NCBI GenBank assembly: GCA_025458545.1
Contig: JALOSH010000133.1
Coordinates: forward strand, 1 to 6,203
DNA: 6,203 bases
Source of the DNA: Hydrogenophaga sp.
Lineage (GTDB): Bacteria > Pseudomonadota > Gammaproteobacteria > Burkholderiales > Burkholderiaceae
Direction: 5' to 3'
The notes below the pieces were generated by a model. That model saw only the letters and a program-made list of their open reading frames with translations, made no database searches and was not told the DNA's origin. Positions 5,925 to 6,203 of the stretch are shown here, in pieces. Numbering within the stretch: position 1 is the stretch's first letter; each line of letters begins with the position of its first letter. A program made the translations under genes and the position numbers.

Positions 5925-6203
5925 TCAGCGGACGCGGCCTTCTTTCCAGGCGGTCAACAAGGTGTCGTAGGCGATGGTTTCGCCCTTGGGCTTCTCGTTG
6001 GCCAGCTTCTTCCAGGGCGCAGCGGCGTCGCTCAGGTACTTGGCCGGATCGCCCTTGGCGTTCAGTTTGGGCGGGCAGTTGGCCATGCCGGCGCGCTCCA
6101 GGCGCGACATCACCTCGTCCATCTCGTCGGCCAGCGTGTCCATGGCTTTTTGCGGAGTCTTTTCACCCGTCACGGCCTGGGCCACGTTCTTCCACCACAG
6201 CTG
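5925..6203 (-). CDS. ABC transporter solute-binding protein, C-terminal part (probably glycerol/G3P-type, GlpV-like)
   Basis: The last 92 codons of a gene that enters from beyond the window. It begins in view with QLWWKNVAQAVTGEKTPQKAMD, followed by the helical ADEMDEVMSRLERAG, then CPPKLNAKGDPAKYL and LANEKPKGETIAYDTLLTAWKEGRVR. Repeated Trp residues and an amphipathic helical end match the C-terminal lobe of family 1 extracellular sugar-binding proteins. The ANEKPKGETIAY segment resembles, as I recall, the solute-binding proteins of glycerol ABC systems (GlpSTPQV type), and the adjacent glpD supports this. The signal peptide and most of the ligand site are out of view, so the substrate is inferred. 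A GTG at 6185 is internal and is not the real start, since the frame stays open to the window edge. Confidence 0.75.
   Translation of the reverse strand, partial: QLWWKNVAQAVTGEKTPQKAMDTLADEMDEVMSRLERAGMANCPPKLNAKGDPAKYLSDAAAPWKKLANEKPKGETIAYDTLLTAWKEGRVR

Noticed and set aside
4084..5970. Very long open frame (628 codons) on the plus strand opposite glpD
   Set aside because: It is antisense to a clear glpD gene, has no recognisable domain and has the Gln/Arg/His/Gly-rich composition of a high-GC shadow frame.
1..6203. A novel accessory system (defence, toxin-antitoxin, mobile element, CRISPR)
   Set aside because: All coding space is taken by ribosomal-protein, glpD and transporter genes. 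No direct-repeat arrays, transposase, integrase or tRNA sequences were seen.

Overview
The window carries genes on the minus strand only. It looks like the chromosome of a high-GC betaproteobacterium, most likely a member of the Comamonadaceae (Acidovorax/Hydrogenophaga type). This rests on the remembered look of the ribosomal proteins (for example S5 with the [14 protein letters not shown] segment, and the long zinc-independent S14) and of the GlpD protein. It is recognition, not a database result.

Reading in the direction of transcription (from high to low coordinates), the window holds two blocks. Block 1 (6203 to 4270) is the end of a glycerol/glycerol-3-phosphate cluster: the last 92 codons of an ABC-transporter solute-binding protein (probably GlpV-like), an intergenic hairpin with a perfect 11-bp stem, and glpD, the FAD-dependent glycerol-3-phosphate dehydrogenase. 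Block 2 (4256 to 1) is the classical spc ribosomal-protein operon in canonical order: rplN, rplX, rplE, rpsN, rpsH, rplF, rplR, rpsE, rpmD, rplO (L14, L24, L5, S14, S8, L6, L18, S5, L30, L15). rplO runs off the low-coordinate end of the window, about ten residues short of its expected end. Intergenic gaps in the operon are 2 to 23 nt, and several Shine-Dalgarno sequences overlap the upstream stop codon, as expected for translationally coupled genes.

The junction is the most informative part. In many bacteria rplN follows rpsQ of the S10 operon directly. Here the gene upstream of rplN is glpD, so spc starts as its own unit. A near-consensus sigma-70 promoter (TTGACA, 17 bp, AATAAT with an upstream TG) begins only 13 nt after the glpD stop codon. 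It is followed by an untranslated leader of about 155 nt with several inverted repeats. No Rho-independent terminator separates glpD from this promoter, so glp transcripts could run into the ribosomal operon.

The two blocks have no obvious functional link beyond adjacency: one takes up and oxidises glycerol compounds, the other builds ribosomes. I see no mobile element, CRISPR array, RNA gene, toxin-antitoxin pair, defence locus or other novel system. The points worth checking are regulatory: the spc promoter and leader, the glp intergenic hairpin, missing termination at the junction, a GTG start for rpsN, and a slightly long L24.
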